Of a stretch of DNA of 64,000 nucleotides, positions 60,286 through 64,000 are shown piece after piece. The first letter of the stretch is position 1. Each line of letters begins with the position of its first letter. The stretch comes from Hymenobacter canadensis (GTDB lineage: Bacteria > Bacteroidota > Bacteroidia > Cytophagales > Hymenobacteraceae). The notes under the pieces were generated by a model. It did not search any database and was not told the origin of the DNA. It worked only from the letters and a program-made list of their open reading frames with translations. Position numbers and translations under genes: made by a program. The stretch spans positions 2,790,001-2,854,000 of the forward strand of contig NZ_CP114767.1 in assembly GCF_027359925.1 (NCBI RefSeq). The letters are read 5' to 3'.

Positions 60286-60355
60286 CGCAAAAAAGGAGCG
60301 GCTCCTGTTTCAACGCCCGATTGGGCGTTGAAACAGGAGCCGCTCCTTTTTTGCG
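60286..60355. terminator. Perfect 33-bp-arm bidirectional terminator
   Basis: Arms 60286-60318 and 60323-60355 are exactly complementary around a GATT loop; each arm carries AAAAAAGGAGCGG or its complement at its outer part, giving a T run on both strands. It separates the convergent frr and nadD genes (nadD stop at 60363). Confidence 0.93.
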
Positions 60356-60362
60356 GATCAAA

Positions 60363-60977
60363 CTACTGCTGCCAATAGCCGTTTTTGGCAATTAGCTTCT
60401 CAACGGCATCGGGCACCAGATACCGGATGGACTTGCCTTCCTGCAGACTTTGCCGAATGAGCGTAGCGGAGATATCCAGCAACGGCGCGTCCACCACCTT
60501 GATGTTGGCACCAGCCACGGCAGCAGATTCTACCGGATGGCCGGGCCGCGGGTAGACGTAGATGCCGAATTCCTGCCGGATGCGGCCGGCGTCGCGCCAG
60601 CCATCAAGCCCCAAGAGGTTGTCGCTGCCCATGAGCAGCACAAACTCCCGACCGGGATGCAGGCGGCGGATTTCGTCGAGGGTGGTGATGGTATAGCTGG
60701 GCTTGGGCAGCCGCAGTTCCACGTCTGACACCGACAGCAACTCATTGTCGGCGGTGGCGTCCTGCGCCAGAGCCAGACGGTCCTGCTCCGGCAGCAGGTC
60801 ATGCCCCAGCTTGTACGGGCTCTGCGGCGACACCACCAGCCACACCGCCGACAGATCGGTGTGCGTGGCCATGTACTGCGCCAGAATCAGATGGCCGGTA
60901 TGGATGGGGTTAAAGGAGCCAAACAGCAGCCCGATCTTGCCGGAAGAGCCGGTTTGGGCGCCTGCTTCCGAACTCAC
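60363..60977 (-). CDS. nadD: Nicotinate-nucleotide adenylyltransferase
   Basis: Predicted 204 residues from a GTG at 60977 that overlaps the gmk stop by four bases (GTGA). The nucleotidyl transferase motifs GLLFGSFNPIHTGHLILAQY and LDISATLIRQSLQEGKSIRY are present. It forms deamido-NAD from nicotinate mononucleotide and ATP. It is the last gene of the sigma operon. Confidence 0.96.
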   Translation of the reverse strand: MSSEAGAQTGSSGKIGLLFGSFNPIHTGHLILAQYMATHTDLSAVWLVVSPQSPYKLGHDLLPEQDRLALAQDATADNELLSVSDVELRLPKPSYTITTLDEIRRLHPGREFVLLMGSDNLLGLDGWRDAGRIRQEFGIYVYPRPGHPVESAAVAGANIKVVDAPLLDISATLIRQSLQEGKSIRYLVPDAVEKLIAKNGYWQQ

Positions 60978-61558
60978 AAGATAGCCGACTCGGCCGTGAT
61001 GAAGTCGCGCACCAGCTTTTCGGCCTGGGCGGTGGCTTCGTCGAGGTCATCGTTGACAACGGTGACGTCGAAACGGTCCTCGAAGGTCAGCTCGAAGTTG
61101 GCCTTGTAGAGCCGCGCCGAGATGCTGGAAGCCGAGTCGGTAGCACGATGGCGCAACCGCTCTTCGAGCACCTCAATGGACGGCGGCTTCACGAAGACGG
61201 CCAAGGCCCGGTCTTTGTAAAACTCTTTGATGCTTAAGCCACCCTTCACGTCCACATCCAGGACGGCGTGTTTACCGCTTTCCCAGATGCGCTCTATCTC
61301 CGACTTGAGCGTGCCATAAAAGGCGCCTTCGTACACTTCCTCCCACTCCACAAACTCGTCGTGGCGGATTTTCTCCTGGAATTCCTGGACGGAGATGAAG
61401 TAGTAGTCTTTTCCGTTGGCTTCGGTACGGCCGCGCTTGTCGCGCGTGCAGGCCGAAATGGAAAAGCTCAGATCCGGTATGGCCGCCATCAGGCGGTGGA
61501 CGATGGTGGTTTTGCCGGCTCCGGAAGGAGCTGAAAAGGCAATGATTTTACCCTGCAT
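60974..61558 (-). CDS. gmk: Guanylate kinase
   Basis: Predicted 194 residues with P-loop FSAPSGAGKTTIVHRLM, SISACTRDKRGRTEANGKDY and VLDVDVKGGLSIKEFY. It turns GMP to GDP. It follows the anti-sigma gene by 9 bp and overlaps nadD. Confidence 0.98.
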   Translation of the reverse strand: MQGKIIAFSAPSGAGKTTIVHRLMAAIPDLSFSISACTRDKRGRTEANGKDYYFISVQEFQEKIRHDEFVEWEEVYEGAFYGTLKSEIERIWESGKHAVLDVDVKGGLSIKEFYKDRALAVFVKPPSIEVLEERLRHRATDSASSISARLYKANFELTFEDRFDVTVVNDDLDEATAQAEKLVRDFITAESAIL

Positions 61559-61567
61559 CGAGCAAAA

Positions 61568-61858
61568 TTAGGCCATTTCTGTTTGCAAACGAGACATTAT
61601 GGTTTGCGGAAGCGAATTTGGGGCGCCTTTGCGGCTGACATGGGTCATCAAAAACCCAATAAACACCCGTTGTTTTTCGATGCTATCGAAGCAGGGCGAG
61701 CAATCATCGGCGTGGTGCACGATGTACTGTTCGTCGGCTTCGGTGGGTCGCTGACCCACAACTAGCTGGTCTAGTATCGTATTCACACGTTCACAGTCAG
61801 CAACGGGCGCTTGCGCCTGATGGGTGGAGGATGAGGAGTGGGTAGAGGTGTTTTCCAT
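61568..61858 (-). CDS. Small zinc-binding anti-sigma factor
   Basis: Predicted 96 residues, soluble, with Hx3Cx2C motif at His49, Cys53 and Cys56 (VHHADDCSPCFDS), the ZAS signature of many anti-sigma factors. There is no membrane segment. It follows the ECF sigma gene by 24 bp, so it likely binds and holds that sigma factor; a redox trigger is possible because of the Cys ligands. Confidence 0.8.
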   Translation of the reverse strand: MENTSTHSSSSTHQAQAPVADCERVNTILDQLVVGQRPTEADEQYIVHHADDCSPCFDSIEKQRVFIGFLMTHVSRKGAPNSLPQTIMSRLQTEMA

Positions 61859-61882
61859 GGTGCAACCCGTTGCGGTTAGCGG

Positions 61883-62545
61883 TTAGTAATTGTCGGTATC
61901 GTCCTCCGGCTCTGCCTCCGGCTCTGCCTCCGTGTTGCCGGAGTCGGCACCGTAGCCCATCGATTGGGCGTACTTTTCAAGCTTTTCTTTCAGGAAATTG
62001 CGGGCCCGGTGCAACCGGGACCGTACCGTACCGATAGGGATATCCAGCACTTTGGCCATTTCCTCGTAGGTGAACCCTTCCAGGTCGCAGAGGATGATGA
62101 CGGTGCGGAAATCCACGGGCAGCGAGTTGAGTGCGCTAGCCACTTCGTCGCCGATGAGGTCGCGCACGGCTTGCTGCCGCATATCAGACGAGGTACCACC
62201 CGCGTCGCTGTCGGACTCGACGTCTTCCGAATTGTAGTAGCCCTCAATTTCGCTGTAGTCGACCTTGGCGGGTTGTTTACTCTTCTTCCGGAAGTCGTTG
62301 ATGAACGAGTTTTTCAGGATGCGAAACAGCCATGCCTTGGCGTTGGTTCCCTGCTCGAAGTACTCGAAGAAGCGGTACGCCTTCAGATAGGTCTCCTGCA
62401 CAAGGTCGTTGGCGTCGTCTTCATCGAGGGTGAGACGGAACGCGAAATTGTACAGAGAGTCGATTACAGGCATCAATTCGGCCTGAAACCGGCGGTCTTT
62501 TTCTTCTTTACTAAGCTTCGGAACCCGTTCGGGAGAGTCGCTCAT
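61883..62545 (-). CDS. ECF-type RNA polymerase sigma factor
   Basis: Predicted 220 residues. Region 2 (LYNFAFRLTLDEDDANDLVQ, AWLFRILKNSFINDFRKKSK) and region 4 (LPVDFRTVIILCDLEGFTYE, IPIGTVRSRLHRARNFLKEK) are clear. The linker is longer than usual and acidic (YYNSEDVESDSDAGGTSSD), and the C-terminus is a Glu/Asp-rich tail (NTEAEPEAEPEDDTDNY). It is the first gene of the set with the anti-sigma, gmk and nadD genes. Confidence 0.94.
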   Translation of the reverse strand: MSDSPERVPKLSKEEKDRRFQAELMPVIDSLYNFAFRLTLDEDDANDLVQETYLKAYRFFEYFEQGTNAKAWLFRILKNSFINDFRKKSKQPAKVDYSEIEGYYNSEDVESDSDAGGTSSDMRQQAVRDLIGDEVASALNSLPVDFRTVIILCDLEGFTYEEMAKVLDIPIGTVRSRLHRARNFLKEKLEKYAQSMGYGADSGNTEAEPEAEPEDDTDNY

Positions 62546-62597
62546 AAGGGGGGCGCGGCAAAGTACGGCGGGGGTGAAATAAAATCCGCCATGTAAA

Positions 62598-62628
62598 CAA
62601 ATGTACTGATTATCCTATCTCGCTCAAG
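62598..62628 (-). promoter_or_regulatory. Promoter of the sigma factor operon
   Basis: On the minus strand CTTG (62628-62625), 19 bases, then TACATTTG (62605-62598) match the Bacteroidota consensus apart from one base in -33. The -33 box overlaps the stop of the O-antigen ligase-like gene. The start codon is 52 bp downstream. Confidence 0.7.
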
Positions 62629-63916
62629 CAGTTTGAGCCAAGTGCGTATTGCGGGTCTGCCGCTCGGCAGCTACAACCAGAAAGCCGTAGAGAAACACGA
62701 ACAGGCTGAACCCAATCTGCATCTGTAACAGCGTATCGACCAGATTGGCGATGCCCATCATCAGCAGGAAGTGTACAACGTACGGGTTTTGGCGGAGCGC
62801 AGGTTGCAAAAATGGTCCGAATAGCACAAAAAGCCAGAGCAATAAGCCCACAATGCCGCCGCCTACCAAGGCCTCCAGGTACTGATTGTGGGTCATTACC
62901 CAGTTTTTGGGCAGCAAGCCGTAATCCTGGTAGCTGTACTGGTCCAGCATGGCGGCATCTACATCTGCGGGGGCCACGCCCGCAACCGGATACTGGCTGA
63001 TGATGACGGTGGCCGTTTTCCAGGCGGCAAAGCGCTTGGCCAGGGAGTAGTCATTGATGTCGCGGCCGGAGCGGTACTGGTTGACGTCGTCGAGGGTAAC
63101 GTTGACGCGCTGCTGGATGGGTTCGAGGGTATAGTAGGTCAGAAGCGGCACTCCAATCAGCGCCAGCACTACCACGGCGCCCAGCACGTAGCGGCGCCGC
63201 AATACAACCAGCAGGCCGGCATCGAGCAGCAGCATGCCGTAGAGCACCATGAGCCCAGTGCGGTAAGCCAGCACATGCATCACCACAAACAAAATGGCCG
63301 AGCAGGCCAGCAGCACGTTGCGCACTACCGGCAGAGCCAGCACGCTACGCCGCATCAGCAGCGCGAAGAAGAAGGCCAGCGCCAGCATGATGCTGAAGTG
63401 GATATGAAAGACGCCCGTGATGGCCGGCACATTGTGGCCGATGCTGATTTCGTAGTTGGCCGTTTCCGGGTCGAGCAGGTAGCGGCCGAGCGTACCCAGC
63501 GCCAGCAACGTGCCCAGCCCGACGAACAGGAGCCCTACCCCAAACCGCTGCCGCAGACTCAGGGGCACCGCCACGGCAAAAGCCAGCGGCACAATTACCA
63601 GGGGCAGCTTGCGGTAGACTTCGTGGCGCCAGATGTCGGTTTCGGATGTGTAGACCACGCTCAGCAGCCAGAACAGGTACATCAGGGCCATGCCCAGCAC
63701 GGTTTGCAGGCGGGTGCAGGCCCGTAGCTGCTGGCGCAGGTGCGGCTGGGCTAGCACGGCCAGCACCCCCACCACCGAGCTGAGCGCTACGAGGGCCCGC
63801 GACGCAAACAGCCCCGTAACGGCGGCCAGGCTTCCCAGCAGCAACAGGTATTGCGACAAACGACCATCAGCATAGAGCTGGCGCAGGGAGAAAGGTGAGA
63901 CGGAAGTTGTAGTCAT
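62624..63916 (-). CDS. O-antigen ligase/polymerase-like membrane protein
   Basis: Predicted 430 residues from ATG 63916, with about ten membrane segments. A large outside loop between residues about 265 and 355 holds RFAAWKTATVIISQYPVAGV and NWVMTHNQYLEALVGGGIVG, the pattern of the Wzy_C/WaaL family, where a conserved His (in THNQYLE) takes part in glycan transfer. Ligase and polymerase cannot be told apart here. It probably overlaps the gene before it. Confidence 0.85.
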   Translation of the reverse strand: MTTTSVSPFSLRQLYADGRLSQYLLLLGSLAAVTGLFASRALVALSSVVGVLAVLAQPHLRQQLRACTRLQTVLGMALMYLFWLLSVVYTSETDIWRHEVYRKLPLVIVPLAFAVAVPLSLRQRFGVGLLFVGLGTLLALGTLGRYLLDPETANYEISIGHNVPAITGVFHIHFSIMLALAFFFALLMRRSVLALPVVRNVLLACSAILFVVMHVLAYRTGLMVLYGMLLLDAGLLVVLRRRYVLGAVVVLALIGVPLLTYYTLEPIQQRVNVTLDDVNQYRSGRDINDYSLAKRFAAWKTATVIISQYPVAGVAPADVDAAMLDQYSYQDYGLLPKNWVMTHNQYLEALVGGGIVGLLLWLFVLFGPFLQPALRQNPYVVHFLLMMGIANLVDTLLQMQIGFSLFVFLYGFLVVAAERQTRNTHLAQTA

Positions 63917-64000
63917 AAACAATGAAATGAGCGGAGCGCGGAGCCCTCCCTCAGCTTGGCAAGATAAGCGGCGGCCAAGCAAGAACCCGGCCGGCCACTT
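63913..64000 (-). CDS. Possible C-terminal end of another gene
   Basis: One frame runs open from the window edge to a TGA that overlaps the ligase-like start codon (ATGA). The 28 visible residues end LAKLREGSALRSFHCL. The coupling geometry suggests an upstream gene in the same operon, perhaps for a surface glycan, but the piece is too short to identify. Confidence 0.35.
   Translation of the reverse strand, partial: SGRPGSCLAAAYLAKLREGSALRSFHCL

Overview
The window looks like a chromosomal segment of a GC-rich Bacteroidota, most likely a Cytophagales relative of Hymenobacter (inference). Four things support this. Two secreted proteins end in type IX secretion sorting domains. Several promoters have the Bacteroidota form TTTG-N19/20-TAnnTTTG (40582-40613, 53464-53494, and near matches elsewhere). 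There is almost no visible Shine-Dalgarno use. An M1 aminopeptidase, a LytS/LytTR pair, HscA, a DUF3467 protein and a DUF4331 protein appear in typical Bacteroidota form. There are no rRNA genes, CRISPR arrays, prophage or intact insertion sequences.

Left part (1-21111): this is accessory and metabolic. It starts with a truncated secreted protein, then a secreted GH13 alpha-amylase with a sorting tail, a low-GC orphan gene, and a lipoprotein L,D-transpeptidase. Next is a minus-strand cluster, in transcription order DUF4331 protein (9561-11630), TPR protein (8067-9392), HupE/UreJ-like membrane protein (7308-7967), a small Cys/His-rich exported protein (6811-7197) and a TonB-dependent receptor (4371-6677). 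I read this as a cell-surface uptake module, perhaps for a transition metal. Then come hscA and anmK (plus strand), a small secreted protein, divIC, eno, a LytS-type kinase with its LytTR regulator, and an EreA/ChaN-like exported protein. Two families of short interspersed inverted repeats lie between these genes. One has the anatomy of paired GTAG-type REP sequences (REPINs).

Central part (21231-53523): this is one long minus-strand block of transcription and translation genes. In transcription order it runs: tRNA-Tyr, tRNA-Gly, tRNA-Thr, tuf, tRNA-Trp, secE, nusG, rplK, rplA, rplJ, rplL, rpoB, rpoC, a DUF3467 gene, rpsL, rpsG, fusA, rpsJ, then the S10/spc/alpha ribosomal operons from rplC to rplQ with secY, map, infA, rpmJ and rpoA. 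Thus the L11/rif, str and S10-spc-alpha operons are continuous, punctuated by terminators and by strong intercistronic hairpins, several placed where ribosomal-protein autoregulation is known in other bacteria. S3 and S5 carry Gly/Arg/Asp-rich extensions; L17 and L22 carry Lys/Ala/Glu-rich tails; L36 has lost its zinc ligands.

Right part (55542-64000): an exported M1 aminopeptidase diverges from a biotin carrier protein gene, pyrH and frr. The frr end faces nadD across a perfect hairpin with 33-bp arms. The minus-strand set of ECF sigma factor, zinc anti-sigma factor, gmk and nadD has its own promoter. An O-antigen-ligase-like membrane protein and the tail of another gene close the window.
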